A stretch of 64,000 bases of DNA from Paludibacteraceae bacterium (GCA_024400115.1 JAKSNF010000006.1:1-64000), one strand, 5' to 3'; counted from the stretch's first letter, positions 17,459-25,880 are shown. The notes: generated from the letters alone by a model not told the origin. Made by a program: numbers and translations.

Positions 17459-17887
17459 ATGGATAAAATAGAATTTGAGAACAGAAAGATTCAAATGTTT
17501 GCGCGTATTGTTGGCTGCGCATTCAATGCGTACAATTATTTCCACGCAGGCATGGACGAGTTGGTTTATGAGGCGGGATTAATTGTGGAGTTGGAACAAC
17601 ACAGTATGCGTGTTCATCGTCAAGAAGAATTTCCTATATATTATAAGGGAGTTCCCTCTCCGGTAAAACGTCGCATGGATCTTGTTGTGAGTGATCGTGA
17701 TTTGGGTGACATTATAATTGAACTCAAGGCGATTGACTACATTTCGGATGTTCAGCGCAGGCAATTGTGGTCGTATATGAAATTAATGAATTGTCGTTAC
17801 GGTATGCTTATCAATTTCAATAATGATGGAGTTTATTCAGAGGATTGGGAACTGAATTTGGAAACTGGTTTTTGTCATCGCGTATAA
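17459..17887 (+). CDS. GxxExxY family protein (PD-(D/E)XK-like)
   Basis: The 142-aa second family member has GMDELVY (31-37) matching the GxxExxY signature and a nuclease-like core RMDLVV ... IIIELKAID. It lies alone between lpxB and rmlA, flanked by hairpin repeats G2 and G3 in opposite orientation. That layout suggests it moved in, or was copied in, together with them. Function is unknown; only the nuclease-like fold is predictable. Confidence 0.82.
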   Translation: MDKIEFENRKIQMFARIVGCAFNAYNYFHAGMDELVYEAGLIVELEQHSMRVHRQEEFPIYYKGVPSPVKRRMDLVVSDRDLGDIIIELKAIDYISDVQRRQLWSYMKLMNCRYGMLINFNNDGVYSEDWELNLETGFCHRV

Positions 17888-18107
17888 ACTTACTCCAAAA
17901 ATCTAACTAAAAATCGACTCCAAATCGGATAAGCACCACCTTTATTAGATTTCGCTTCGCTCAGAAATCAAACTGAAAATCAATACAAAAATAATAACTA
18001 AAAATCACTAACGACTATAAGCGCAAGGGAGCGCCGCGCGGCAAGGGCTTGCGCAACAGCCCGACGAGCGAGAGAAAAAAAGTAAACTAATCAAACACTA
18101 GACACAT
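17888..18107. other. Spacer with AAAATC words and hairpin repeat G3
   Basis: Repeated words containing AAAATC at about 12-nt intervals are followed by hairpin repeat G3 (18021-18074, inverted) and a short CACTAGACAC word that ends at the rmlA start. No gene or clear promoter is seen. Confidence 0.55.
18021..18074 (-). repeat. Hairpin repeat G3
   Basis: Inverted copy of the CGCTCGTCGGG...GGCGCTCCC family, with stem GGGCT/AGCCC. Confidence 0.75.
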
Positions 18108-18980
18108 ATGAAAGGAATCATTTTAGCAGGAGGCAGTGCCACACGCCTGTTTCCTCTCAGTAAAGCCATCAGTAAACAAATCATGCCGGTATATGATAAA
18201 CCGATGATCTACTATCCTTTATCTGCCTTGCTATTGGCGGGTATTCGTGAGATTCTGATTATCTCCACGCCTCGTGACTTACCTATGTTTGAGGAACTAC
18301 TCGGCGACGGCAAAAAAATGGGAATCAGTCTCAGCTATAAAGTGCAACTCGTGCCCAATGGTTTGGCACAAGCCTTTGTTTTAGGTAAAGAGTTCCTTAA
18401 CGGCGAACCCGGTTGCCTCATTTTAGGTGATAATATGTTTTATGGACAAGGCTTTAGGCAGATGTTACAACAAGCGGTAGCAGATATAGAGAAGGGGCGT
18501 GGTGCTTGTATCTTTGGTTACGAAGTAAGTGATCCTCGTGCCTATGGTGTAGTGGAATTTGATAAGGATAATAAGGTTCTTTCGCTGGAGGAGAAACCGG
18601 CTGAACCTAAGTCCAACTACGCTGTTCCGGGTCTGTATTTCTATGACAGTTCGGTTTGTGACAAGGCTGCGGCTTTGAAACCCTCCGCTCGTGGTGAGTA
18701 CGAGATAACCGACCTCAATAAAGAGTATCTCAAAGAAGGTACGCTTCGCGTTCAACTCTTTGGTCGCGGTTTTGCATGGCTCGATACCGGTAACTGCGAT
18801 AGCCTATTGGAGGCAGGCAATTTCATTGCTACCATTCAAAACAGACAAGGGTTCTATGTGTCATGTATCGAAGAGATATGCTGGCGTAATGGTTGGATTA
18901 GCACCGACCAACTCCGCGAGTTAGGAAAAACAATGGAAAAAACAGCTTATGGTCAATACTTACTCCGCTTAGCAAAATAG
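18108..18980 (+). CDS. rmlA: Glucose-1-phosphate thymidylyltransferase
   Basis: RmlA makes dTDP-glucose, the first step of dTDP-L-rhamnose synthesis for O-antigen. The 290-aa protein has the nucleotide-binding start [16 protein letters not shown], the [10 protein letters not shown] motif, GDNMFYG, the [19 protein letters not shown] segment and the [11 protein letters not shown] motif, at full length. It is followed 2 nt later by two lipoprotein genes. rmlB, C and D are not in the window. Confidence 0.95.
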   Translation: MKGIILAGGSATRLFPLSKAISKQIMPVYDKPMIYYPLSALLLAGIREILIISTPRDLPMFEELLGDGKKMGISLSYKVQLVPNGLAQAFVLGKEFLNGEPGCLILGDNMFYGQGFRQMLQQAVADIEKGRGACIFGYEVSDPRAYGVVEFDKDNKVLSLEEKPAEPKSNYAVPGLYFYDSSVCDKAAALKPSARGEYEITDLNKEYLKEGTLRVQLFGRGFAWLDTGNCDSLLEAGNFIATIQNRQGFYVSCIEEICWRNGWISTDQLRELGKTMEKTAYGQYLLRLAK

Positions 18981-18981
18981 T

Positions 18982-19572
18982 ATGGTCTCTTTCAGCATCA
19001 GCGGTCTTTCAGCGCAGCGGTCCTTCAGGCGTAGCCGGTCTTGTAGCGTAGCGGTCCTTATCATCGCATTAGCGATAGCGCTGTCCGCCTGCTCCCCGCA
19101 GGCGCCTCAGCGTCCTTCGCAGCGAAGCGGGCAACAACCCGAACCCGATTCAGCGACTTTGGCGATGGTAGAACTGCACCAGCGTTTGGCGGATGCAGCG
19201 GACGCGGAACTGAATAACTATATTCGTAATCACCCCGGACAGTGGTTTGCACAAGAGGATGGCTCATGGTATAGCCCAAGTCCTTCAGGCGATAGCCGGT
19301 CCTACAGCGCAGCGGTCGCTCAGCGTAGCGGTCTGATATTCCACCTTCGCCTTGTTACGCGAGACTTAGATGGCAATCTTCTCTCCGATGTGCAAGGTGA
19401 ATATGAATTAGGCAAATGCCAACTCCCCTCATCCGTTGAAAGTACTCTACACTCTACACTCTCCACTCTAAACTATATAGTCCTCGCTCCTTGGTATGTC
19501 GCCTATGGTTCGCAAGGAAATGAGTTTATTGACGGGTATCAAAATGTAACAATTGAAGTATATATATTATGA
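18982..19572 (+). CDS. FKBP-like lipoprotein with repeat-built N-terminus
   Basis: This 196-aa predicted lipoprotein has lipobox LSAC near residue 37. The C-terminal part (YIVLAPWYVAYGSQGN) resembles FKBP-type prolyl isomerase-like lipoproteins of Bacteroidota; no catalytic claim is made. The first 28 residues, which serve as the signal n-region, derive from GGTCTTTCAG-type units. A second unit cluster lies at 19277-19333, and a heptamer array (19444-19471) supplies STLHSTLSTLN. It overlaps the next gene by 4 nt. Confidence 0.7.
   Translation: MVSFSISGLSAQRSFRRSRSCSVAVLIIALAIALSACSPQAPQRPSQRSGQQPEPDSATLAMVELHQRLADAADAELNNYIRNHPGQWFAQEDGSWYSPSPSGDSRSYSAAVAQRSGLIFHLRLVTRDLDGNLLSDVQGEYELGKCQLPSSVESTLHSTLSTLNYIVLAPWYVAYGSQGNEFIDGYQNVTIEVYIL
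19444..19471. repeat. Heptamer array in the FKBP-like lipoprotein gene
   Basis: Units ACTCTAC twice, ACTCTCC and ACTCTAA, in frame. Confidence 0.85.
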
Positions 19573-20171
19573 ATAACAACAAACAATCTTTTAGGCGTAG
19601 CCGGTCTTACAGCGCAGCGGTCTTACAGCACGCAGTACGGTCTTTCAGTGTAGCGGTCTTGGTCATTGCGATGACCTCTTGTAAGGGAAATACCTATGCC
19701 AAACAATTACAAGAAGAGAAAAAAGCTATTACCACCTATATTGCCGCCAATGGCTATCAAGTCTTTGAGTGCGATTCCGTTCCAAAGGACAGTGTGTGGA
19801 ATAACCCTAAGGCGTTGTATAAGGTAGCCGGTTACGATTACTTCTATTATCGTCTGAATAAGCAAGGAGACACTACCCAAGAGGCAGTGAAGGTGAGTGA
19901 GACCATTGTGTTGCGTTACCGCAAATATACGCTCACCGAACCTTATGACACGTCTTCTTATTGGACCACTATTCAGGCGGCTTATCCTATTGAGTTCAGT
20001 TATGCTACCGATTATACTACTGCCAGCGAGGCATGGCAGGTGGCTTGTGGTTTGATGAAGTATCCCGATGCGGAGTGCATGATTATCTGCCCCAGTAAGT
20101 TAGGCTTTACGGACGACCAAAATGCAGTCGTTCCTTACGGCTATGACCTCAAAATGAAAATCAAACGTTAA
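19569..20171 (+). CDS. DUF4827-like lipoprotein
   Basis: The 200-aa predicted lipoprotein has lipobox MTSC near residue 38. The sequence (KQLQEEKKAITTYIAANGYQ and a region with YPIEFSYATDY) matches what is known of DUF4827, an FKBP-like Bacteroidota family. The first 30 residues come from GGTCTTTCAG-type units (19587-19659), as in the gene before it. The two lipoproteins and surE form a short run on the plus strand. Role is unknown. Confidence 0.7.
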   Translation: MNNNKQSFRRSRSYSAAVLQHAVRSFSVAVLVIAMTSCKGNTYAKQLQEEKKAITTYIAANGYQVFECDSVPKDSVWNNPKALYKVAGYDYFYYRLNKQGDTTQEAVKVSETIVLRYRKYTLTEPYDTSSYWTTIQAAYPIEFSYATDYTTASEAWQVACGLMKYPDAECMIICPSKLGFTDDQNAVVPYGYDLKMKIKR

Positions 20172-20200
20172 GCGGAGAGCCTCCGCAGGCATAAACAGTT

Positions 20201-20995
20201 ATGGAAATACTTATCACCAATGATGACGGTTGGGGCGCAAAAGGCATTATGACCTTAGTGCGTATCATGGAGACTTTTGGTCACGTTACCGTCGTAGCTC
20301 CCGGTACGGTGCAGTCCGGTAAATCGAACGCCATCACGTTTGATCACCTCCTCTTGCATGAGATTGAGCGCACCGATAACCATGTCGTTTATACTACCAA
20401 TGGCACACCCTCCGATTGCGTTAAGTTGGCTATTCATATCATTTACAAAGGGCAAAAACCCGACCTTTTGGTGTCCGGTATTAACCACGGTTCGAATGCG
20501 GCTATCAATGTTATCTATTCGGGTACGATGGGAGCCGTCTTTGTTGGTGCTGAGAACGGTATTCGCTCCATCGGTTTCTCGCTCGATAGTTATGACCCCG
20601 ATGCCGATTTCAGTCACTTCGAACCCTATATCGTTCAGATTGTAAACGAAGTCCTAAAAGGCACTTTAAACTTTAAACTATCCAACCAGGCGGCTACTCT
20701 AAACTCTAAACTCTCCACTCTAAACTCTAAAGACAACTACGGCCTATGCTGGAACGTCAACGCCCCCGTGGGGGAGATTAAGGGAGTTCGCATTACCCGT
20801 CAGTGTCAAGGTTATTGGGATGAAGAGGTGGCTACGATAGAGGACGAGGAAGGTGGCGTTTATTATAAGTTAGGGGGACAGTTCTGCAATAGCGAACCCG
20901 ATGCCGAGGACACGGACGAGTGGGCATTACATCATGGCTATATAGCTATTACGCCCTCCACAATCGATACTACTCACCTTATATATTACGTGTGA
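20201..20995 (+). CDS. surE: 5'/3'-nucleotidase SurE with repeat insertion
   Basis: SurE dephosphorylates nucleoside monophosphates in the stationary phase. The 264-aa protein has the metal-binding ITNDDGW (4-10), the APGTVQSGKSNAIT loop, TNGTPSDCVKLA and VSGINHGSNAAINVIYSGTMGA. About residues 155-176 ([19 protein letters not shown]) replace the short link before the CWNVNAP strand and are encoded by a heptamer array. The catalytic parts are intact. Confidence 0.93.
   Translation: MEILITNDDGWGAKGIMTLVRIMETFGHVTVVAPGTVQSGKSNAITFDHLLLHEIERTDNHVVYTTNGTPSDCVKLAIHIIYKGQKPDLLVSGINHGSNAAINVIYSGTMGAVFVGAENGIRSIGFSLDSYDPDADFSHFEPYIVQIVNEVLKGTLNFKLSNQAATLNSKLSTLNSKDNYGLCWNVNAPVGEIKGVRITRQCQGYWDEEVATIEDEEGGVYYKLGGQFCNSEPDAEDTDEWALHHGYIAITPSTIDTTHLIYYV
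20663..20730. repeat. Heptamer array in surE
   Basis: ACTTTAA twice, ACTATCC, AACCAGG and a 5-nt CGGCT are followed by ACTCTAA twice, ACTCTCC and ACTCTAA twice. The total length, 68 nt, keeps the frame together with neighbouring bases. Confidence 0.88.
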
Positions 20996-21033
20996 CGTGT
21001 GCGTGACGCGCCCGCGCGTGGCGCACGCGCTAT

Positions 21034-21156
21034 ATGCCTGCGGAGACACTCCGCCATCGCTCAACTACTCTTCAGGATTCATATGTTTTGGCAGATAATA
21101 TTGAGTATGCTTTTGGTCGCAAATTGCCTTTATGGATATTAGGATTACTATATTAA
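21034..21156 (+). pseudogene. Possible gene remnant (40 codons)
   Basis: The short frame ends in DNIEYAFGRKLPLWILGLLY, which looks like real protein sequence, but the upstream part is repeat-like (CGGAGACACTCCG). It may be the 3' end of a decayed gene. The preceding bases 21000-21030 are an alternating GC-rich stretch. Confidence 0.25.
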
Positions 21157-21175
21157 TGAGAAGAATCTATTTATT

Positions 21176-21556
21176 ATGCGAATATCACCGGAGAAAATTG
21201 ATCAACTGAAAGAAAACGAGATTTTCGTTTTTGGTAGTAACAAACAAGGCTTCCATGGTGGGGGTGCTGCTTATTATGCAATGACTCACTTCGATGCCAA
21301 GTGGGGAGTGGGTGAAGGTCTCACCGGCCAGTGTTATGCTTTGCCTACGATGGAGGGTACTGAATCGTTTAAGCAAGCGGTTAAGACGTTCATCGATTGC
21401 GCCAAGGCGCATCCCGAGTTGAAGTTCTTAGTCACGGCGGTTGGTTGTGGCATTGCGGGTTACATGCCCGAACAGGTCGCACCTTGGTTTGCCGAGGCGA
21501 TTAATCTGGATAATGTATATCTGCCGGAATCGTTTTGGGAAGTGGTGAAGGCATAA
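21176..21556 (+). CDS. Conserved macro-domain-like protein
   Basis: The 126-aa cytoplasmic protein has glycine-rich motifs, FVFGSNKQGFHGGGAAYYA near the start and AVGCGIAGYMPEQVAPWFA near the end. This arrangement resembles small phage-type, macro-like proteins of Bacteroidota. Binding of ADP-ribose or a nucleotide is an inference from fold likeness only. It is followed by a terminator at 21599-21640. Confidence 0.6.
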   Translation: MRISPEKIDQLKENEIFVFGSNKQGFHGGGAAYYAMTHFDAKWGVGEGLTGQCYALPTMEGTESFKQAVKTFIDCAKAHPELKFLVTAVGCGIAGYMPEQVAPWFAEAINLDNVYLPESFWEVVKA

Positions 21557-21598
21557 TATCGTTTCGCCAAACGTAAAATGGCAGACATACACTTCTAA

Positions 21599-21640
21599 AT
21601 GCGCTTTGTATGCTTTTTTTTGCAGAAAAGCGCATTTTTT
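21599..21640 (+). terminator. Intrinsic terminator
   Basis: ATGCGCTTT pairs with AAAGCGCAT around a T-rich loop and is followed by six T. It ends the macro-like gene. Confidence 0.8.
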
Positions 21641-21642
21641 AT

Positions 21643-21673
21643 TTGCATATATCAAAAAAATGTTGTAATTTTG
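21643..21673 (+). promoter_or_regulatory. Promoter of the unassigned structured RNA
   Basis: TTGCATATATC, 20 nt, then TAATTTTG (21666-21673). Confidence 0.8.
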
Positions 21674-21679
21674 CACTCG

Positions 21680-21953
21680 TAATTCCACGCCGGAGGGATA
21701 TGTCTCTCATAATCGGGTGGTATTGCAGACATATAAGAGCGTTTATTGACGCTTGTTTTGGACTTACAGAATCTAGCAAATTTGAATCCCCGAAACAAGA
21801 TGGCTTTAAATGTCCTCTGGGAATGTTTATACTATATCGCATCTGCGTTGGTATCAACATATACCGGCGTGGACGTTATAGTTTGTTCTTGGATGAGGGT
21901 TTTGCTAGAACCTTGTAAGTAGGAATAAGCGTGAATGATGTTCACGCTTTTTT
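21680..21953 (+). ncRNA. Unassigned structured RNA with possible pseudoknot
   Basis: A promoter and an intrinsic terminator (21928-21953) frame a transcript of about 270 nt. Long-range helix 1 pairs 21685-21693 with 21864-21872 (9 perfect bp). It encloses 21725-21729 with 21842-21846, 21731-21735 with 21833-21837, and a 5-bp hairpin 21738-21753. Helix 2 pairs 21762-21767 with 21915-21920 and 21772-21780 with 21901-21909 (15 bp in total). Helix 2 crosses helix 1, so the RNA either forms a pseudoknot or switches between folds. A 72-codon frame from 21700 exists but lacks protein-like character. It does not fit RNase P, SRP or tmRNA. A leader role for the lipoprotein at 22002 is possible. Confidence 0.6.
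21928..21953 (+). terminator. Intrinsic terminator of the structured RNA
   Basis: AGCGTGAA pairs with TTCACGCT (8 bp, TGATG loop) and is followed by six T. Confidence 0.85.
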
Positions 21954-22001
21954 GTTATGATACGTTAGAATATAAAAACAATTAACTTAAAATTATTACG
22001 T

Positions 22002-22799
22002 ATGAAAAAATTAGTTTTATTTAGTATTATTGTATTTTCTTTGATTTCTTGTTCTCATCAAGAGGTTAATAATGATTGGAAAATTTTGAATCTTAAAGGT
22101 AAAGTTCAGAGTATTAAGTACGAAACTTATGAGGCTTCCGTTAAATTTGGTAAAGTTGAACAAGGGGAATTAGAAGCTACTAATACTTATGAATTTAATA
22201 AAGATGGATTCCTAATTTCTTCATCTACAGTGTATGATGATGTAAATTATCGTCGAGTTTATACGTATAATGGGGATACCGTGATTAGAACAATTTATTC
22301 GTTTGATACTTTATATCAAAAAGTCGTTTCGGTGTATAATGCTCAGCGTCTTTTATTAAAGGAAACAACCTACGATTCGTTTGGGAAAATAATTCAAAGC
22401 TATACATATAAGTATCAGGACAAACAGTTGACTGAAGTGTTGGAGTATTGTGAGGATGGTATTTTATGTAAAAGGAAATCTGATTATGTTTATAAGAATG
22501 GCAAACTGAAAAGTTATTGTATTTATAACGAAGATGGACTATATGAAACAGATTATTTCAAGTACGATAACAAGGGTCGTGTCACTGATGAGAAGGATGT
22601 GAATTCTGATGGTGAAGTAAAATTTAGGCAGCATCTTGAGTACGATAAATACGGAAATCTGATGAAGGTTTCTTTCAAAGACTGGTATTATCAATACGAG
22701 AAGGTGCAATATGACTCATTTAATAATGTCATCAAAAGTGTTATTTCGAGTGATGATAGTGACTATGAAATTTTACATGCTTCAATAACATATTTTTAA
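22002..22799 (+). CDS. Lipoprotein with YD-like repeats
   Basis: The 265-aa protein has a lipoprotein signal (VFSLISC, Cys17). The rest is a series of short strands with the pattern Y-x-Y-x-x-G/D, such as YEFNKDGFLIS, YTYNGDTVI, YKYQDKQLTE and FKYDNKGRVTDE, reminiscent of RHS/YD or MORN-like repeats. It probably forms a surface beta-sheet structure. AT-rich codon use differs from the housekeeping genes around it. The function is unknown. Confidence 0.7.
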   Translation: MKKLVLFSIIVFSLISCSHQEVNNDWKILNLKGKVQSIKYETYEASVKFGKVEQGELEATNTYEFNKDGFLISSSTVYDDVNYRRVYTYNGDTVIRTIYSFDTLYQKVVSVYNAQRLLLKETTYDSFGKIIQSYTYKYQDKQLTEVLEYCEDGILCKRKSDYVYKNGKLKSYCIYNEDGLYETDYFKYDNKGRVTDEKDVNSDGEVKFRQHLEYDKYGNLMKVSFKDWYYQYEKVQYDSFNNVIKSVISSDDSDYEILHASITYF

Positions 22800-22811
22800 T
22801 TTTTTTATTTT

Positions 22812-23369
22812 ATGAAACGTTTTTTAATACCTCTGCTTGCAACTATTCTTATGTTGTCTAGTTGCGCAACTAAACAATTTGATCAAAACTTAAGTAAAGG
22901 TTTTGATGAGGCTCAAACTGCTTTTTTGAAAAGCGCTGTTGTTGTGGATAAAACCACGCGTACATGGCATAGAGCCATTTATGACAATTATGACCACAAA
23001 GGGAATTATGTATCTGATTTCAACACCGCTTTGTATCGTTTACATAATGAGCTTGATGAAGATGGAACATTCAAAGAATTGGAAACTCTAAAGAAAAACT
23101 TAAATGATTATGCTAAAGCATTAGTAAATGGTCCCAAAAGCCGTAAATATGCATATGACGACTTTATCATTCTCGTTACTGATGTTAATGCTCTTTTAGA
23201 TTTAGCAATTGAACCTGAAGGAAGTCTCCAATCATATGGCTCAGAAACAAAAGAACTTGCTGCATCTATAAAGAAGGAAATCGATGCTTTCAAGTTAAAA
23301 TATTCTGATTTTTTAGTCGAAGTTGTTGAGGATAAATCCAACACAACTGACGATGATGAAGATTGGTAA
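22812..23369 (+). CDS. Lipoprotein of unknown function
   Basis: The 185-aa protein has lipobox LSSC (Cys18). The mature part is mostly predicted helical with many Lys, Asp and Glu, and the C-terminus is acidic (TTDDDEDW). It follows the YD-like lipoprotein by 12 nt, is similarly AT-rich, and probably shares its transcript. I do not recognise the family. Confidence 0.65.
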   Translation: MKRFLIPLLATILMLSSCATKQFDQNLSKGFDEAQTAFLKSAVVVDKTTRTWHRAIYDNYDHKGNYVSDFNTALYRLHNELDEDGTFKELETLKKNLNDYAKALVNGPKSRKYAYDDFIILVTDVNALLDLAIEPEGSLQSYGSETKELAASIKKEIDAFKLKYSDFLVEVVEDKSNTTDDDEDW

Positions 23370-23495
23370 TTTGCTGCCCTTCGAGCAGTTAATTTATTTT
23401 TATCTCGCAATTTGTGCATAGTTACACCACTCGTATCGCACTAGACCTGACTTTCCCTAAATAAGGTAGACAGTTATTTTAAGCAAGATACTCAG

Positions 23496-23521
23496 GCGGC
23501 TTCCGAGCAATCGGGAGCCGC
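23496..23521. other. Strong 11-bp hairpin with GCAA tetraloop
   Basis: GCGGCTTCCGA pairs with TCGGGAGCCGC around GCAA. No T tract follows, so it is more likely an RNA-stabilising or processing structure than a classical terminator. It sits in the 190-bp gap before the kinase-like gene. Confidence 0.5.
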
Positions 23522-23556
23522 TTGGGGTGTTGAGAGATGCAAAATAATCTAAATAT

Positions 23557-23587
23557 TTGCATATATCAAAAAAAAGTTGTATCTTTG
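23557..23587 (+). promoter_or_regulatory. Promoter of the kinase-like gene
   Basis: TTGCATATATC, 20 nt, then TATCTTTG. It places the start at 23608 and excludes the longer frame that begins at 23557. Confidence 0.8.
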
Positions 23588-23607
23588 CAGCAAATTTTAG
23601 AAACAAT

Positions 23608-24423
23608 ATGACTAACGAAGACTTTTGGACATCTATTCAAGGCATTATTGCTAATGATTTTATGCCGGAAGACCTCGCATTATTAGACCGATATGCAGAA
23701 CAATTTATTAGCGGAAGGATTGTTTATAAACGATTTTCACCGGCTGAACAGTATGGCTGCGCAACGGGAGGCGCAACGCATGTTATTGCATCCTTACTCG
23801 CGGCAGCAAGTTTTAGAGCAAGTGGCCTTATTCCACCAATCAGCGATTTCAAAATCGAGCAGCAATGCGCAGAGACGCAAGCAACTTGTATAGAGCATTG
23901 GGCTAAAAAGGTTGGCTGCTGGATAGTCAACCCCGAAGAAGAATTAACTGAATTATGCGGCGAACAAGTAGCCGAAGGTGGTGAGGCTCATGTATTTTAC
24001 AATAGGACATCGCTTCTCAAAGTTATTGGCTTAGACTACTACATCCAGCCGATTCTTGCCCTTGATCGAATTAGTTTGCATAACGCCTATTTTCCTGAAA
24101 CTCGATTGCATGTAATTGGATTTGGAAGAAATGGCCAAGGCGAATTTCAAATAATCGTAGAGCAACCTTTTATCGCCGGTAGTCCGATGACAGAATCTGA
24201 AATACAAGATTTTGCCGAATCATTAGGATTTAAACTGATGAATCCTCGAAATTGGACATACGCCACTCCCTCTATATATCTAAGTGATTTGCATGATGAA
24301 AATGTAATCCGTTCTAAGAGTGGTTCCGTTTATGTCATAGATTGTGATATTCGAATTAACACTCCCGAACTGCGTCAAGGTGGTGATCGTCAATTATTGA
24401 CAGACGTCATTTTCGCAAAATAA
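23608..24423 (+). CDS. Polyvalent-protein-type kinase-like protein
   Basis: The 271-aa protein looks like an atypical protein kinase. It has a glycine-rich loop AEGGEAHVF (122-130), a candidate ATP-binding Lys138 in LLKVI, a catalytic-loop-like LSDLHDENV (225-233) and a metal-binding-like VIDCD (243-247). This set resembles the kinase domain described in polyvalent proteins of phages and conjugative elements. Here it stands alone with its own promoter, so it may be a captured domain. The target is unknown. Confidence 0.6.
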   Translation: MTNEDFWTSIQGIIANDFMPEDLALLDRYAEQFISGRIVYKRFSPAEQYGCATGGATHVIASLLAAASFRASGLIPPISDFKIEQQCAETQATCIEHWAKKVGCWIVNPEEELTELCGEQVAEGGEAHVFYNRTSLLKVIGLDYYIQPILALDRISLHNAYFPETRLHVIGFGRNGQGEFQIIVEQPFIAGSPMTESEIQDFAESLGFKLMNPRNWTYATPSIYLSDLHDENVIRSKSGSVYVIDCDIRINTPELRQGGDRQLLTDVIFAK

Positions 24424-25318
24424 TCTCTTTATATTCACTTCCATCTCCGCGTGATTACCACCTGATTTGGGCCTGATTACCGCGTTGGTCAGGGAGGGTA
24501 CCCACACTATCAGTAGTGGGTTCTTCTTGGCTTGTTCTTGGGTTATTGTTGGCTTATTCTTGGGTTCGCCAAAGCCCCTACCCGTAGCGCACCCGTCACG
24601 TCTTCTAATTACGATGTCTTAGTGCTGAGATTTTTTGATCTCAGCGCGTTATCCACAAATAAAGTTGGTCATGACCATTTCGTTGATATCCGAAACCGCC
24701 ACGTGGCGGTTTGGCGGAATTGGCGGTTTACCCCTTTCGCGAACAACTATTTCTGTCCGTGAAAATTCGGAGAAAAATTGTAACCTGCTTATTTATAGAA
24801 CTATAATTGCGTGGCAATAGTATAGGGAATTCGGGAAAAGTCGTGAATTTCCCGAAAGTTCCCGAAAATTCCCGACTATATGTTTCGTTCTTTTAGCCCG
24901 GCATTTTATGCCGCACCTTGTTTCTCGTTTCTCGTTCCGTTCCTCTAACCAGTAGGCGCTTGCGCCGTCCTCTAACCTTTCACCCTCCCCCTTTTGGGGG
25001 TTAGGGGGCTTCCAATGTCCCAACATTGTCCCAACATAGTCACAACATTGTCCCAACTTTTAAGACCTATGCATGGTACTTGTCAGCAATATCAATGTAA
25101 TAATTGTATCGGTAGTAGAACGATAGTACACTATACTGTCCCCATAGGGTGGTTGTACTATCTTCTCCGCGTTATTACCGCGTTATTACCGCGTTATTAC
25201 CGCGTCCGTCAAGACCCTTGCAAGGCCCTCGGGTGACTGTCGGCCGACTGTCGGCTCAAAAAGAGAGCAAAAACAGCACCTCAACACAAGAGAAATAGCA
25301 TAATTTCTGCAAATAAAT
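24424..25318. other. Repeat island without genes (11-nt-period arrays)
   Basis: No supported gene. The island is a series of tandem arrays with an 11-nt period: CGCGTGATTAC-type near 24448-24485, TTCTTGGGTTA-type near 24520-24565, CATTGTCCCAA-type near 25014-25058, three perfect CGCGTTATTAC units near 25168-25202, and GGGTGACTGTC-type near 25231-25257. It also holds a 10-nt-period TTCCCGAAAA array near 24846, a 7-nt array (24918-24945), an 8-bp hairpin (24624-24645) and a perfect 20-bp palindrome (24693-24712). Confidence 0.75.
24693..24712. repeat. Perfect 20-bp palindrome
   Basis: AAACCGCCAC joined directly to GTGGCGGTTT. It could be an operator-like or cruciform site; nothing links it to a regulator. 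Confidence 0.5.
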
Positions 25319-25349
25319 TTGCATATATCAACAAATAGTCGTACCTTTG
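25319..25349 (+). promoter_or_regulatory. Promoter of the thioredoxin-like lipoprotein gene
   Basis: TTGCATATATC, 20 nt, then TACCTTTG. Confidence 0.8.
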
Positions 25350-25397
25350 CACGAAAATTACTTCAGCAAAAGAAGACAAGCAAATATAATTACCAAT

Positions 25398-25847
25398 ATG
25401 AAGAAACTTTTCACCCTTATGCTGCTTGTGGCAGCAAGTATGACTTGGGTTGGGTGCAGCAAGCAGCATGCTAATCCTGAGATTGCACGAATTGATTCAG
25501 CAGTAGTGGCTGCTGCCAATACTCATCGACAAGTACTCTGCCAAATGGGCGGAGATTGGTGTAAGTGGTGTCGCAAACTCAATGAGGAGATAGCTGCGGA
25601 TAGCGCTTTGGCACAATTCATAGAGGAGAACTACGTCTATATCCATGTCCTCTATGCTGGAAAAGACGACGCCCCCTCGCAGGAACTGAACGAACGTCTC
25701 CATAATGCGGCTCGCTTTGGCTTCCCCGTTTGGGTGATACTGAACGAGAAAGGAGAGGTCGTCCATATCCAAAACACCGAATATCTCGAATCCGGCTTTG
25801 GTTACGACCACCTCCGCCTCCGCCAATGTTTGGAGGATTGGAAATAA
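25398..25847 (+). CDS. Thioredoxin-fold lipoprotein
   Basis: This 149-aa exported protein has lipobox WVGC (Cys20) and a thioredoxin-like active site CKWC in GGDWCKWCRKL, followed by a conserved FPVWVILNEKGE segment with the cis-Pro position. It probably acts as a thiol oxidoreductase at the cell envelope. The start is set by the promoter; an upstream in-frame ATG lies too close to the -7 box to be used. It converges with pepD. Confidence 0.85.
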   Translation: MKKLFTLMLLVAASMTWVGCSKQHANPEIARIDSAVVAAANTHRQVLCQMGGDWCKWCRKLNEEIAADSALAQFIEENYVYIHVLYAGKDDAPSQELNERLHNAARFGFPVWVILNEKGEVVHIQNTEYLESGFGYDHLRLRQCLEDWK

Positions 25848-25880
25848 AGAGGCTTATCTATGTGTCGGTAACAAAGACAC

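Noticed and set aside
24448..25257. CRISPR array
   Set aside because: Units are 11 nt, directly tandem and without unique spacers of CRISPR length; no cas genes are present.
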